The notes: generated from the sequence alone by a model not told the origin. DNA of 64,000 nt from Methanohalobium evestigatum Z-7303 (GCF_000196655.1 NC_014253.1:744001-808000), one strand, 5' to 3'. Shown: positions 1-9,818, counted from the stretch's first letter. Program-made: numbers and translations.

Positions 1-1443
1 CATGTGGTGCAGTTTTTGATACAGAATAACACCTGAAAAAGTATCAGCCTGTATTTTCTTACCTGTTACTCCATCTGTAAAGACTTCCTTTCCCGTATGT
101 GAAAAACCATAATCTCTTAGACCGTTTCTTAATTCCTCTTCGGATTCACCAGAAAACGCTGTAGCATCAACACGTCTACCTTCCATAGAACCTACTTTAC
201 CACCAATCATTTCCAGAACATGACCAACAGTCATACGAGATGGTATAGCGTGTGGATTTACAATAAGGTCAGGAACCAATCCATCTTCAGTAAACGGCAT
301 ATCCTGATAGGGAACAATTAATCCAATGACACCTTTCTGACCGTGTCTTGATGCAAATTTATCCCCGATTTCAGGCACTCTCTGGTCTCTTACTTTCACT
401 TTTGCAAGGCGAGTACCGTTTATGGATTCTGTTAATATTACATTATCAACGATACCCTTTTCATTAGAACGCATGGTTATCGCACTTTCACGGCGCTGTT
501 CCACAGCAAGACCGAAATCGGATTGTTCTTCAAGAAAACGCGGCGGACTGGTCTTACCGATAAGAACGTCATTTGGTGCCGCTACTGTTTCAGGGTTTAC
601 AAGTCCATCTTCATCAAGATTTGCATAAGCTTCAGCGCCTCTTGCTCCTCTGTAATCCGAATCAGGAATTTCAAATTTGTCTTCCTGTCCACCAGCATAC
701 CGTCTTTCTTCTCCTTCAAATGTCCTCAAGAAATGACTTCTTGCAAGTCCTCTTTCAATAGAACCTTTATTAAAAACAAGTGCATCTTCGATATTGTAAC
801 CTTCATATGACATTACAGCAACAACAAAATTTTGACCTGCTGGTCTTTCGTCAAAATGAATAGAATCTGCTGGCTGTGTCTTTGTAAGTGCTTTTTGTGG
901 ATAATGGAGCACATGCGCTCTGGTATCAGGCCTTAATTTCTGATTGGAAGTTGACATGCCGACACACTGCTTTACCATCGCAGCCCCCATTGTATTACGT
1001 GGCGCTGCATTGTGTTCTGGGTAAGGTACCATTCCAGTACATATACCCAGAATCATTGAAGGGTCTATTTCAAGGTGGGTGTGTTCGGGTGTCAGGTCTG
1101 ATGCATACAGTGCTATGTAAGCATTCTCTTCTTCTTCTGCATCAAGATATTCCACAAATCCCTGTTTTACCAAATCTTCAGATGTGATTTCATTGTTTTT
1201 CAGCTGCTCGATTTGTTCATCAGTTACAAGAGGCTTACCATCTTTGACAATAATTAGTGGTCTTCTTGCCCTACCTATATCAGAATTTATTATAATTTCA
1301 TTGATATCTTCATATAACGCTACATTTACCTGTTGCGATATCAAACCATTTCTTCTCTGCTCTCGTATATCCTCTACCAGTTCAACAGGATTATTATGAG
1401 TACCCACCAGTTCACCATTTAGGAAAATTTTTGCTTCTGTCAT
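1..1443 (-). CDS. rpoB1: DNA-directed RNA polymerase subunit B' (partial, runs off left edge)
   Basis: This is the C-terminal half of the split archaeal beta-type subunit, which forms part of the catalytic centre of RNA polymerase. The frame is open from an ATG at 1443 to base 1, giving 481 residues with no stop, so the 3' end lies outside the window. Recognisable core motifs are the stretch around [12 protein letters not shown], which includes the conserved lysine and arginine near the active site, and [14 protein letters not shown] near the visible end. It lies 12 bases after the rpoB2 stop. A GAGGAGA ribosome site overlaps the end of rpoB2, so the two are surely cotranscribed. Start and family are secure; the length is unknown. 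Confidence 0.95.
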   Translation of the reverse strand, partial: MTEAKIFLNGELVGTHNNPVELVEDIREQRRNGLISQQVNVALYEDINEIIINSDIGRARRPLIIVKDGKPLVTDEQIEQLKNNEITSEDLVKQGFVEYLDAEEEENAYIALYASDLTPEHTHLEIDPSMILGICTGMVPYPEHNAAPRNTMGAAMVKQCVGMSTSNQKLRPDTRAHVLHYPQKALTKTQPADSIHFDERPAGQNFVVAVMSYEGYNIEDALVFNKGSIERGLARSHFLRTFEGEERRYAGGQEDKFEIPDSDYRGARGAEAYANLDEDGLVNPETVAAPNDVLIGKTSPPRFLEEQSDFGLAVEQRRESAITMRSNEKGIVDNVILTESINGTRLAKVKVRDQRVPEIGDKFASRHGQKGVIGLIVPYQDMPFTEDGLVPDLIVNPHAIPSRMTVGHVLEMIGGKVGSMEGRRVDATAFSGESEEELRNGLRDYGFSHTGKEVFTDGVTGKKIQADTFSGVILYQKLHHM

Positions 1444-1455
1444 TTAAATCTCCTC

Positions 1456-3072
1456 TCACAATGTATCCGAATCTAAAACTTCGCTGGAGCTTGTGTGTTC
1501 AGGTCCTTGTGCTTCAGGGAATGTTTTTTCCAGCTCATCCACGTAATTATCAACTTCCTCTTCATATTCAGGTTCTTCACTTGTCGGTGTATGTATCACC
1601 ATAGGTTTAACTCCCAAATCATAGAGGCTGTTTTTGATTGAATCCATATCATCGGTACCCGTGGATAGCTCCACCATCTGGGCAAAATTCTTAACCAGCC
1701 CACAGTTTGGACCTTCTGGTGTTTCCGATGGACACAAACGTCCCCACTGGGTAGGATGAAGGTCACGAGCTTCAAAATGCGGCTGTGCTCTTGAGAGAGG
1801 AGAAATAACCCGCCTTAAATGAGATAGTGTAGAAATATAATCGGTACGGTCTAAAAGTTGTGATACTCCGGTTCTCCCGCCTACCCAGTTACCTGTTGCC
1901 AATGGATGTTGAAGACGGTCTGTTAATACATCTGCTCTTACAAGGGTAACTACATTCAATTCTCTGTTTCTCATACTTGCCCGTTCAAGCTGATATTTAA
2001 TATCCCTTGCAAGTCTGTTGAAAGCCACCCTGAATAAGTCTTCCATAAGGTCTCCGGTGAGTTTCAAACGTTTGTTGGAATAATGGTCTTTGTCATTGGG
2101 ATTGCGTCTTCCAAGAGCCAGCTCAAAACAGGACTCTGCCATTCTGCCCAGAAAATGTGCTTTTGTAAGCCGGTCTTCAGGATCATTTCCAAGATGAGGA
2201 AGAAGATATCTATCAATTACATAATTTGCCCGTTTAATCTGGTAATCTTTCGCCTGTCCTGATGCCACACGGGAACCAAGTTTTTCAACAGCTTCTTCTG
2301 TGGTTTCAACTTCGGATTCTTCAAGGTTTTCAAACATGTATTTTAATATTTCCTGGTCGGTTGAAACCATTTTTACAATATCTTCATCGGTTTCAACACC
2401 AAGTGCCCTCATAAGAGTAATGAAATTTACACGTCCGGATATTGAAGGGAATGATACTTCAAGAAGTGATTTTCTGCCTCTTTCTACAACAACCAGTGCC
2501 CGATATCCTCTTCTTTGTGAAAATACCTTGGAAACCTGAATTGGATCACCATAGCGTTCAGAAAATTCAGTCATTACCTTGTTGGGTGCAAGGTCTTCAA
2601 GGGTCATAACAACCCGTTCAGTACCATTTATTATGAAGTATCCTCCCGGGTCAAGAGGGTCTTCTCCATATTGTACCATTTCCTGGTCGTTGATTCCTAC
2701 AAGATTACAATAATTGGACTTTACCATTATAGGTAATTGACCTATCTTTGCTTCCATAGGTTCGGTTTCTTTATCACCGTTTACAACACTCATCTGGAGA
2801 TATAATGGTGCAGTATAGGATATATTACGCAGCCTTGCTTCGTTGGGATAAAGATTTTCAATAGCCCCATCAGCCTCTTTTACAATCGGTTTTTCAACTC
2901 TGATATTTCCAAGTTTGATATAAATGTCTTCAAGGTCTGTTTCGATAATGCCCTGTTCATCAATGACTTTCTGGAGACCTGATTCCAAAAATTTATTGAA
3001 AGAGTCTATGTGATGCTGTACTATTTTGCCTTTTGTAAAATACTCTCTTGATAATTCAGCGGTATTTGCCAC
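1456..3072 (-). CDS. rpoB2: DNA-directed RNA polymerase subunit B''
   Basis: This is the N-terminal half of the beta-type subunit (538 aa), covering the protrusion, lobe and first fork region. Typical features are the N-terminal REYF..KGKIVQHHIDSFN segment, the stretch ERVVMTLEDLAPNK, and near the C-terminus the fork motif with LHPTQWGRLCPSETPEGPN. The protein ends in an acidic tail rich in Glu and Asp. B'' and B' as separate genes is the usual state in methanogens. It ends with TGA just before rpoB1 and lies downstream of rpoH. Confidence 0.96.
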   Translation of the reverse strand: MANTAELSREYFTKGKIVQHHIDSFNKFLESGLQKVIDEQGIIETDLEDIYIKLGNIRVEKPIVKEADGAIENLYPNEARLRNISYTAPLYLQMSVVNGDKETEPMEAKIGQLPIMVKSNYCNLVGINDQEMVQYGEDPLDPGGYFIINGTERVVMTLEDLAPNKVMTEFSERYGDPIQVSKVFSQRRGYRALVVVERGRKSLLEVSFPSISGRVNFITLMRALGVETDEDIVKMVSTDQEILKYMFENLEESEVETTEEAVEKLGSRVASGQAKDYQIKRANYVIDRYLLPHLGNDPEDRLTKAHFLGRMAESCFELALGRRNPNDKDHYSNKRLKLTGDLMEDLFRVAFNRLARDIKYQLERASMRNRELNVVTLVRADVLTDRLQHPLATGNWVGGRTGVSQLLDRTDYISTLSHLRRVISPLSRAQPHFEARDLHPTQWGRLCPSETPEGPNCGLVKNFAQMVELSTGTDDMDSIKNSLYDLGVKPMVIHTPTSEEPEYEEEVDNYVDELEKTFPEAQGPEHTSSSEVLDSDTL

Positions 3073-3237
3073 TATGGTAGCACCCTCTATTGGTTTTTTA
3101 ATATATATGAGTTAACTCAGTAATAACGATTAATTGGCTGTAAGACGATGAAATGGTCTTGGGTTTGTTTTTAAATTTAAAGGATAGCATGAGTATAAAC
3201 AGAGAATTTTTAATGGTTAGAAAGTTTTAAGAATTTA

Positions 3238-3474
3238 TCATTTTATTACTAATCTGTAATATAAACCTTCTTCAGCAGTCTGACTTTTTCGACTTATTTT
3301 TACAACATCCCCTTCTAATGCCCCGATTTCTTGTATAATAGGGTCAGTGGATTTTATTTTTGGCAATTGCTCTTTATCAATTTGATAGTGGTTTAAAACA
3401 GTTTGTAACTCATCCGTTGCCAGAATTTCATGTTTTGGGATTAACTCGTGGTCGAGCAGGCTGATATTTCTCAA
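3238..3474 (-). CDS. rpoH: DNA-directed RNA polymerase subunit H (Rpb5 C-terminal domain homolog)
   Basis: This 78-residue protein matches archaeal RpoH, the small jaw subunit equivalent to the C-terminal domain of eukaryotic Rpb5. The start LLDHELIPKHEIL, the middle ...LPKIKSTDPIIQEIGALEGDVVKI and the end GLYYRLV(I)K are family hallmarks. A TAGGGAGGAA ribosome site precedes the ATG at 3474. It heads the usual archaeal order rpoH-rpoB2-rpoB1. A 165-base gap to rpoB2 contains a GAGTTAACTC palindrome, so rpoB2 may also have its own transcription start. Confidence 0.95.
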   Translation of the reverse strand: MRNISLLDHELIPKHEILATDELQTVLNHYQIDKEQLPKIKSTDPIIQEIGALEGDVVKISRKSQTAEEGLYYRLVIK

Positions 3475-3541
3475 ATTTATTCCTCCCTAAAAAATATCCA
3501 TACAAGGAAGATACACCAGTACAGTAAATAATGGGTTGTGA

Positions 3542-3615
<74 letters not shown>

Positions 3616-3971
3616 TTTCTGATTGTATGGTATTATAGACATATACAATGTCATACATCCGCGCGAAAGTCACCCTTAACATCCAAGGCGACGTGGACAA
3701 AAAGACATTATCATATATAAATTTTAGCCTTGAAAAATACCGGTTTATTATATTTAAAGATTATTACAGTCCAATATTACAGATAGTTTTTCATTTGCAG
3801 GATATTTCATAATATAATTAACAATCTATATATAAGAAGATTGTGGATATAATTTATTTTCACCATATTGGAATATATAAAACACAATACATCTACTACC
3901 CACTTGTTGTTGTAGAGCATGATAATACACAGAAAGGTAATATCTCACAGATATATTTAAAAATTATAATA
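3616..3971. other. AT-rich intergenic region
   Basis: These 356 bases hold no supported gene. The right-hand part of tRNA-Lys's promoter lies at the left end. The rest is the 3' side of the first SAH hydrolase gene. A weak inverted repeat (CAATCT...AGATTG, around 3821-3843) is visible. The short open frames here lack ribosome sites and resemble no family I know. Confidence 0.5.
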
Positions 3972-5207
3972 TCATGTACCGTGTTCCCATTCACGCATAT
4001 ATTTTTCCTGCTCTGTAGTCAATTCATCTATTTCAATCCCGAGTACCTTTAACTTTAGTTCGGCGATATAGGTATCGATTTCCGGTGGTACTGCATGCAC
4101 ATCGATATCAAGGTCATTATCAACAAGATGACGAACACAAAGCGCCTGATTTGAAAAACTCATATCCATTACTTCTGCAGGATGACCATCTCCTGCTGCC
4201 AGATTTACTGTTTGCTGGTCTGCAATAACATTAATTCGATGAGTTTTGAGGTTATACTCTTTGATGTTACTTTTTACTTTGCGAATCGAGTGTGCCATTG
4301 ATTCAAGTTCTTCCAGATTCATTTCCACATTAAAATGACCGGAATTAGCAAGAATTACTCCATCCTTCATTAATTTAAAATGGTCTCTGGTAAGGACTGA
4401 AACATTACCGGTGGTTGTTACAAATATGTCACCAAGTTCTGCAGCTTCATCCATTGTCATCACGCGATACCCATCCATACGCGCCTCGAGTGCCCTTACA
4501 GGATTGACCTCGGTTACTATCACATTGGCTCCAAGACCTGCTGCATACATGGCTACTCCTTTACCACACCAACCATAACCAGCAACAACGACATCTTTGC
4601 CCGCAACTAACAGATTGGTGGTTCTATTTATAGCATCCCATGTTGACTGACCTGTACCGTAGCGATTGTCAAACAGGAATTTGGTAAGTGCATCATTAAC
4701 CGCAATAGTGGGTATTTTTAAGGCATTGTTTTCAGACATTGACATCAAACGGTGCACACCTGTAGTAGTTTCTTCACATCCTCCGATTACATTCGGTAGC
4801 AGATTCTGGCGTTCTGTATGTATTTTATGAATGATATCAGCACCATCATCCACTATAATATTGGGTTCTATATCCAGCACTCTGTCGATTGCCTCATAAT
4901 ATTCATCTTTACTAACATCATTTTTTGCATAACATGAAACATTGTCCCTTGTATCCAATGCTGCAGCAACATCGTCCTGCGTACTCAAGGGATTGCAACC
5001 GGTTATAGCGATTTCAGCACCTCCTGATGCAAGTGTCTCCACAAGAACGGCGGTTTTGGCTTCCACATGCAGTGCCATGGCTATCCTGCAACCTTTAAGT
5101 GGTTTTTCAGATGCGAAACCATCCCTTATTATCGACAGTACAGGCATGTGGTTCCTTGCCCACTCTATTTTCTGGTTACCGGACTCGAGTAATGTATCAT
5201 CCACCAT
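3972..5207 (-). CDS. ahcY: S-adenosyl/S-inosyl-L-homocysteine hydrolase, copy 1
   Basis: This 411-residue enzyme of the NAD-dependent SAH hydrolase family splits the nucleosyl thioether to homocysteine and a nucleoside, removing the product of SAM-dependent methylation. The NAD motif VVAGYGWCGKG is near residue 210, and the substrate motifs EETTTG and NSGHFNVE are present. It has the short archaeal/Thermotoga-type C-terminus without the KPDHYRY end of the long form. The next gene upstream is a deaminase (22-base gap). By analogy with the Methanocaldococcus pathway, SAH is probably deaminated first and S-inosylhomocysteine is the real substrate. A second copy at 22534-23769 is identical over residues 1-92 but patchily divergent later. 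Confidence 0.9.
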   Translation of the reverse strand: MVDDTLLESGNQKIEWARNHMPVLSIIRDGFASEKPLKGCRIAMALHVEAKTAVLVETLASGGAEIAITGCNPLSTQDDVAAALDTRDNVSCYAKNDVSKDEYYEAIDRVLDIEPNIIVDDGADIIHKIHTERQNLLPNVIGGCEETTTGVHRLMSMSENNALKIPTIAVNDALTKFLFDNRYGTGQSTWDAINRTTNLLVAGKDVVVAGYGWCGKGVAMYAAGLGANVIVTEVNPVRALEARMDGYRVMTMDEAAELGDIFVTTTGNVSVLTRDHFKLMKDGVILANSGHFNVEMNLEELESMAHSIRKVKSNIKEYNLKTHRINVIADQQTVNLAAGDGHPAEVMDMSFSNQALCVRHLVDNDLDIDVHAVPPEIDTYIAELKLKVLGIEIDELTTEQEKYMREWEHGT

Positions 5208-6025
5208 TTTTAAAAACTCCTTTATACATCAGAATTTAGCTCGCTCTACAAGACCGGCTGCGGCAGTTCTGGCTCTGTCCAGTACATCCTGCTCATCCAT
5301 ACAAACTACTTCATAATCCTGCATAAGTATCCGACCGTCAACTATGGTTGTACTAACATCACTACCTGATGCGGAATATACAAGGTGTGAATGTATATCA
5401 TACACTGGTGTGAGATGAGGTTTGTTCATATCTACTATGATTACATCTGCATTATAACCCTCTCTCAATACACCACTTTTTATACCAAGTGCCCTCGCTC
5501 CGCTGGTTGTTGCCATCTCAAGCACCTGACGAGCCGGTAGTACTGTCGGGTCAAGGCTCTCCACCTTATGAAGAAGTGCCGCCGTTTTCATCTCTTCAAA
5601 CATATCCAGGTTATTGTTAGATGCGCAGCCGTCTGTTCCCAGCGAGACATTTACGCCCCTGTCCAACATCCCGGGTACTGGTGCTACCCCGGATGCAAGT
5701 TTCATGTTGCTTACTGGATTATGGGATACATGAACTCCTCGTCCTCGGAGTATTTCTATGTCATCATCCGACAACCAGACACAATGTGCTGCAAGTACGT
5801 CCGGACCTAAAAATCCAAGTCTGTCCAAAAGGTTGATTGAACACATCCCATAATGCTGTTTCATTTGATTTAATTCACTCTCGGTCTCAAGTACATGGAT
5901 ATGGATGCCGACTCTGTCGTGATTTGCCTCTTTTTTTACTTTTGACAAAAAACCTTCAGAACAGGTATAAGGAGCATGTGGTCCATACATTGTTATTATC
6001 CGACCTTCTGCCTCTCCTTTCCAGT
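4932..6025. repeat. Near-identical duplicated tract, copy 1 (pairs with 23494-24590)
   Basis: This tract covers the first 92 codons of ahcY copy 1, the intergenic spacer and the C-terminal 60% of dadD copy 1. By eye it differs from 23494-24590 at about ten bases plus one 3-base insertion of an extra AAT codon in dadD copy 2. Both edges are abrupt: the next bases on each side are clearly divergent. That is the pattern left by recent gene conversion. Confidence 0.85.
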
Positions 6026-6521
6026 TATTTATAAATCTTTTATTCGTATCAAGTTCAGATTTACCTTTTTCTTCATTCCCTGCTTCTATCATCCGATATG
6101 AAAGAGCAGCCCTCATGCCAGAATCCTTTACTGCTTGGGCTACTTTATCTATATGGATGAACATATCAGCAAACGAGGTCGTACCTGATTTTATCATTTC
6201 CAGACATGCAAGTTTTGTTCCTATATATGCATCTTCATCTGTTAACCGGTCTTCAACAGGCCAGATGTAATTCTTTAGCCATTCATCAAGCGGAAAGTCA
6301 TCTGCATATCCTCTAAGCAATGTCATACCTGTATGAGTATGGGTATTGACAAAACCCGGCATCACAACTGAGCCTTTTGCATCGATGATTTGGTCTGCAT
6401 CCTGTTCAGTGGATTCTGCTACCTCTGTTATGGTACCGTTTTCTATTACAACTACTCCCTGTGTTAACTCATAAGAATCCATTGTCAAAATGTAGCCGTT
6501 TTTGATTATTATATCTGCCAT
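5229..6521 (-). CDS. dadD: 5'-deoxyadenosine / MTA / SAH deaminase, copy 1 (amidohydrolase)
   Basis: This metal-dependent amidohydrolase deaminates adenosine-type by-products of SAM (5'-deoxyadenosine, methylthioadenosine, SAH). Visible motifs are the N-terminal NTHTH metal ligands, HIHVLETESE, AAHCVWLSDDDI, VSHNPVSNMKLASG and SLGTDGCASNN with the catalytic aspartate. I start at the ATG at 6521 (430 aa): a GAGGG site lies just upstream and the second copy begins at the same residue. An upstream in-frame start at 6551 would add ten unconserved residues. It is transcribed directly ahead of ahcY copy 1. Substrate choice within the family is not decided by sequence. Confidence 0.88.
   Translation of the reverse strand: MADIIIKNGYILTMDSYELTQGVVVIENGTITEVAESTEQDADQIIDAKGSVVMPGFVNTHTHTGMTLLRGYADDFPLDEWLKNYIWPVEDRLTDEDAYIGTKLACLEMIKSGTTSFADMFIHIDKVAQAVKDSGMRAALSYRMIEAGNEEKGKSELDTNKRFINNWKGEAEGRIITMYGPHAPYTCSEGFLSKVKKEANHDRVGIHIHVLETESELNQMKQHYGMCSINLLDRLGFLGPDVLAAHCVWLSDDDIEILRGRGVHVSHNPVSNMKLASGVAPVPGMLDRGVNVSLGTDGCASNNNLDMFEEMKTAALLHKVESLDPTVLPARQVLEMATTSGARALGIKSGVLREGYNADVIIVDMNKPHLTPVYDIHSHLVYSASGSDVSTTIVDGRILMQDYEVVCMDEQDVLDRARTAAAGLVERAKF
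6337..6487. repeat. Second near-identical tract, copy 1 (pairs with 24902-25052)
   Basis: 151 bases coding the N-terminal part of dadD (roughly residues 12-62) match 24902-25052 with no difference I could find. The flanking codons on both sides are divergent. This is separate from the 1.1-kb tract and so marks a second conversion patch in the same gene pair. Confidence 0.8.
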
Positions 6522-6557
6522 ATTTACCCTCAAAAAAAACGCACTGGACAACTTAAA

Positions 6558-8234
6558 TTATAGATATGCTTCTGTTACATATCTGCGCATCATTCGATGT
6601 GTGTTAAAATAGTATGCAATCATGCTGATTGAATTGCTCATCATTTTTATCCAGTCATTTCTTCTTTCATAATAGGTCGGTATTATGATATATTCCAGTT
6701 TATTGTAAAAATCATCAATTTCTTGTTTTGCAATTTTATCTTCTGAACTGTATTCATAACTTTTTGGACCTATACTCCAGCCTGTCACACCTTCTATCCA
6801 ACCTTCTATCCACCATCCATCAAGCACACTGAAATTAATCACACCGTTATGAGCCGCTTTCATTCCGCTTGTACCTGAAGCTTCATATGGTCTCATGGGT
6901 GTATTAAGCCATATGTCCACTCCTGACACCATTTTAGATGCAAGTTCCATGTCATAATCTTCCAGATACGCTATTTTGATTTGTCCTTCCAGCTCTTTTA
7001 TATATCCAAATATATTTTGTATAATCTTTTTACCTGCTTCATCCCTTGGATGAGCTTTCCCCGCAAAAATAAACTGTAAATTTCCTTTATAATTTACCTT
7101 TTTAAGCCTTTCAAGGTCTGTAAAAATAAATGAATGTCTTTTATATTCAGCAGCACGTCTGGAAAAACCTATTGTCAATGTTTCATAATCCATATCTTTA
7201 CCTGTTTTTTCATTGACATAGTCTATTAAATCCTTCTTGGCTTTATTGTGTGCTTCCCATACCCGACCATAGGGTATATTACTGGCTCTTACCAGTAATT
7301 CAGGCTCAGCTGCCCATCCCGGTACAAATTCATCATAAAGTTGTTTAAAATGTGAACATGTCCAGTTATATGTATGAACCCCATTTGTAATTGTATTTAT
7401 TTCATATCCCGGAAACATTTGCTTTGATATTTCTCTGTGCCTTTTGGCAACTCCATTTACATAATCAGATAAGTTAAGGGCAAGACGGGTCATATCAAGT
7501 TTATCAGAATCACTGTATTTTTTTAGCAGTTCTATATCCTCATTATCTCCAAACAACTCTTCTACAAGAGTATAAGGGAATGTATCGTGCCCTGCTTTAA
7601 CCGGTGTATGTGTGGTAAAAACACATAAATTTCTTACTTTTTCACCATCCATATTATAATTATGCAGTAACTCAAGAGTGAGAAGACTTGAATGACCCTC
7701 GTTCATGTGGTATTTCCTGATATCCAGTTCCAGTGCATCAATCATTCTGGCTCCACCCATACCAAGAACAATCTCCTGCTTTAACCGGTACTTTTCATCT
7801 CCTCCGTAAAGATAATGTGTTATCTCTCTGTCTTTAGGTTCATTCTCTTCAAAATCAGTATCAAGGAATAGTATAGGTATCATTTCTTTTGTAAAGCTGT
7901 AATACTTATAAAGCCATGCTTTAACTTTCACGTTCCTGTTTTCAATTTTTAAATTAATTTCAGGTTCCAGTAACTCAGCATATTTTGAAGGGTCCCACTC
8001 TTCATATGACTCGATTTGCCAGCCGTTTTCATCAAAATGCTGATTAAAGAAACCCTTTTTGCTGACAAGTGTTAAGGCAATTATAGGAAGGTTTAAATCT
8101 GCACTTGATCTTATAGTATCGCCTGCCAGCACACCGAGCCCGCCTGCATAGGTGGGTATATCATTGGAAAGACCTATTTCCATGGAAAAATAAGCAATTT
8201 TATGCTCGTTAAAAACTCCTTTCAAATCATCCAT
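6558..8234 (-). CDS. glgP: Alpha-glucan phosphorylase (glycogen phosphorylase family, GT35)
   Basis: This protein releases glucose 1-phosphate from glycogen or other alpha-1,4-glucans. It has 558 aa, the short archaeal/bacterial form, against over 800 in the classic enzyme. The N-terminus IAYFSMEIGL...PTYAGGLGVLAGD, the middle NEGHSSLL and THTPVKAGHDTFP, and the pyridoxal-phosphate region RPYEASGTSGMKAAHNG, which contains the cofactor lysine, are diagnostic. The ATG at 8234 has an AGAGGT ribosome site. With the ADP-dependent sugar kinases at 36869-39696 it suggests that stored glycogen feeds a modified glycolysis. It ends 36 bases before dadD copy 1. Confidence 0.92.
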   Translation of the reverse strand: MDDLKGVFNEHKIAYFSMEIGLSNDIPTYAGGLGVLAGDTIRSSADLNLPIIALTLVSKKGFFNQHFDENGWQIESYEEWDPSKYAELLEPEINLKIENRNVKVKAWLYKYYSFTKEMIPILFLDTDFEENEPKDREITHYLYGGDEKYRLKQEIVLGMGGARMIDALELDIRKYHMNEGHSSLLTLELLHNYNMDGEKVRNLCVFTTHTPVKAGHDTFPYTLVEELFGDNEDIELLKKYSDSDKLDMTRLALNLSDYVNGVAKRHREISKQMFPGYEINTITNGVHTYNWTCSHFKQLYDEFVPGWAAEPELLVRASNIPYGRVWEAHNKAKKDLIDYVNEKTGKDMDYETLTIGFSRRAAEYKRHSFIFTDLERLKKVNYKGNLQFIFAGKAHPRDEAGKKIIQNIFGYIKELEGQIKIAYLEDYDMELASKMVSGVDIWLNTPMRPYEASGTSGMKAAHNGVINFSVLDGWWIEGWIEGVTGWSIGPKSYEYSSEDKIAKQEIDDFYNKLEYIIIPTYYERRNDWIKMMSNSISMIAYYFNTHRMMRRYVTEAYL

Positions 8235-8322
8235 TACAGAATACCTCTGATTACAAATCTTTAATCATATGTATATTATAATTGACCACTATTAAATCAT
8301 GTTGTATCAGTAAAAATAATTT

Positions 8323-8721
8323 TTATTCTTCTGGATAAAGATGTTCTTTTAAAGATTCCCGTATAGAATCAGGGATTTGTATAGATTTTTTTAGACCAAA
8401 ATCATAATGAACCATTATTGCTTTCCCTTTTGCTCTCAACTTCCCATATTGCCAAGCTTCATGACCCACTGTAAATGATGTATTACCGATATTTAACACA
8501 TAAGTCTTTATCTCTACATCTATCCCATAGAAAAGCTCATCTACAAAATCAAATTCTGTTCTAACCATTATCAGTTTCCATTTAGCAGGATTTAAATCCG
8601 GTGTAAATATACGAAAAATCGGGTTCCTTGACTGCTCAAACCAGACTGGAAGTACCGTATTATTTATATGCCCCAACCCATCCATATCACCAAATCTTGG
8701 AGTTACAGTAGTCTTAAACAT
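8323..8721 (-). CDS. Acyl-CoA thioesterase-like protein (4HBT hotdog fold)
   Basis: The 132-residue protein matches the 4-hydroxybenzoyl-CoA thioesterase/YbgC-like hotdog family. The N-terminus TTVTPRFGDMDGLGHINNTVLPVWFEQSR carries the conserved D-x-D-x-x-G-H-I-N-N motif, in which the aspartate is the usual catalytic residue. The substrate is unknown; such proteins hydrolyse acyl-CoA thioesters in the cytoplasm. A GTGATG site lies just ahead of the ATG at 8721. It stands alone between glgP and tRNA-Arg. Confidence 0.82.
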   Translation of the reverse strand: MFKTTVTPRFGDMDGLGHINNTVLPVWFEQSRNPIFRIFTPDLNPAKWKLIMVRTEFDFVDELFYGIDVEIKTYVLNIGNTSFTVGHEAWQYGKLRAKGKAIMVHYDFGLKKSIQIPDSIRESLKEHLYPEE

Positions 8722-8820
8722 TTAACATCACGAATATAATTTAATAAATTCAGTATCTGATAACATATACAAATGCATTAAATTTATAACTTTCTTGGTA
8801 ATATTAATAATACTTCTAAA

Positions 8821-8892
8821 GGGCCTGTAGTGTAGCGGATAGCACATAAGCCTCCGGAGCTTATATCCTGGGTTCGAGTCCCAGCAGGCCCG
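8821..8892 (+). tRNA. tRNA-Arg (anticodon CCG)
   Basis: A 72-base cloverleaf: acceptor GGGCCTG/CAGGCCC with discriminator G, anticodon stem TAAGC/GCTTA around loop CTCCGGA (anticodon CCG), and T arm GGGTTCGAGTCCC. No CCA is encoded. An AT-rich box (TAATATTAATAAT, near 8799-8811) precedes it. Confidence 0.95.
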
Positions 8893-8973
8893 TACAATTT
8901 CCTACTCCAACTCATAACTGCTTTTTAAATACTTTAAAAAATCTATTATACTATAGCAACCATTACTTTATAC

Positions 8974-9432
8974 ATGATTGAGGAGTACAGCAAAAAAAGA
9001 GATTTTGAAAAAACTCCAGAACCTTCACCAAGTAGCAGAAAACCGGACCCAGAAAATCCTGTATATGTAATCCAGAAACATAATGCAAGTAAATTACACT
9101 ATGACCTTCGCCTTGAAATGAACGGAGTATTAAAAAGCTGGGCGATTCCAAAAGAACCATCGAAAAACCCTGACGTAAAACGTCTTGCTATACAGACTGA
9201 AGACCATCCGCTTGAATATGCAGATTTTGAAGGCGAAATTCCCGAAGGACAATACGGTGCAGGAACAGTTGAAATTTGGGATAAAGGAACTTTTGAACCT
9301 GTTAAAACCGAGGATGAAGAAATTATATTCAGGTTAAAAGGCAATAAACTGGAAGGTGATTATGTGCTCATAAAAACAAAATACGGAAAGGATAAAAACA
9401 GCTGGTTATTTTTCAAAAAGAAAAATGATTAA
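8974..9432 (+). CDS. Stand-alone LigD-type 3'-phosphoesterase
   Basis: This 152-residue protein matches the phosphoesterase domain of bacterial ligase D, which trims 3'-phosphates or ribonucleotides from DNA ends before ligation. The catalytic and metal-binding set is visible as His36, His42, Asp44, Arg46 (in [14 protein letters not shown]) and His78 (in [12 protein letters not shown]). These have the same spacing as the known Pseudomonas LigD residues, shifted by six. The [14 protein letters not shown] motif and the C-terminal SWLFFKK are also typical. Neither ligase nor polymerase domain is attached and no Ku gene is nearby, so its partner must be elsewhere or absent. Confidence 0.9.
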   Translation: MIEEYSKKRDFEKTPEPSPSSRKPDPENPVYVIQKHNASKLHYDLRLEMNGVLKSWAIPKEPSKNPDVKRLAIQTEDHPLEYADFEGEIPEGQYGAGTVEIWDKGTFEPVKTEDEEIIFRLKGNKLEGDYVLIKTKYGKDKNSWLFFKKKND

Positions 9433-9544
9433 TGCCACATAAATTAAATAATAATCAACGAATAAAAAAATAACAATTAAATATATATGTTTAACTGACA
9501 ATATTAGAAATGATACATTAGATAACTCGGGGGAGGTGAGTTAA

Positions 9545-9667
9545 ATGGTAAAATGCGGAGTTTGTGGTGGCGATGCACCAAGACAGCCAAGTGTTACAGA
9601 GGATGGAAACTGTGACCTTTGCGGCAAAAAATTCGTTCTTGCAGAAGAACAGGAAAAATCCAAATAA
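9545..9667 (+). CDS. Small zinc-ribbon-like protein with two CxxC motifs (40 aa)
   Basis: A 40-codon frame starts at an ATG behind a very strong GGGGGAGGTGA ribosome site. It contains CGVCGG near the N-terminus and CDLCGK 19 residues later. The four cysteines could bind one zinc. A TATA-like box (TTAAATATATATG, about 9477-9489) lies at a fitting distance upstream and poly-T runs follow the stop, so it is probably a monocistronic transcript. Function is unknown. The ribosome site and cysteine spacing make it a better candidate than most tiny frames. Confidence 0.7.
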   Translation: MVKCGVCGGDAPRQPSVTEDGNCDLCGKKFVLAEEQEKSK

Positions 9668-9818
9668 ATGGTTTCCTGAATATTTTTCTTCTTTTAATTT
9701 TTTCTTTTGCAGAGGTTTAATTAATACTTTTTAATCAAATTCAAAGCCTATTTATTTTAAATAAACTTTCACCATTGTTAGATTTATTCTATACAAAATA
9801 TAATAGGTGAATATTAGA

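Noticed and set aside
4942-5316. Antisense 124-residue frame nearly identical to one at 23504-23878, which at first looks like a conserved gene
   Set aside because: Both lie opposite the near-identical tract of the two ahcY-dadD pairs; the match is explained by the duplication, and there is no ribosome site.
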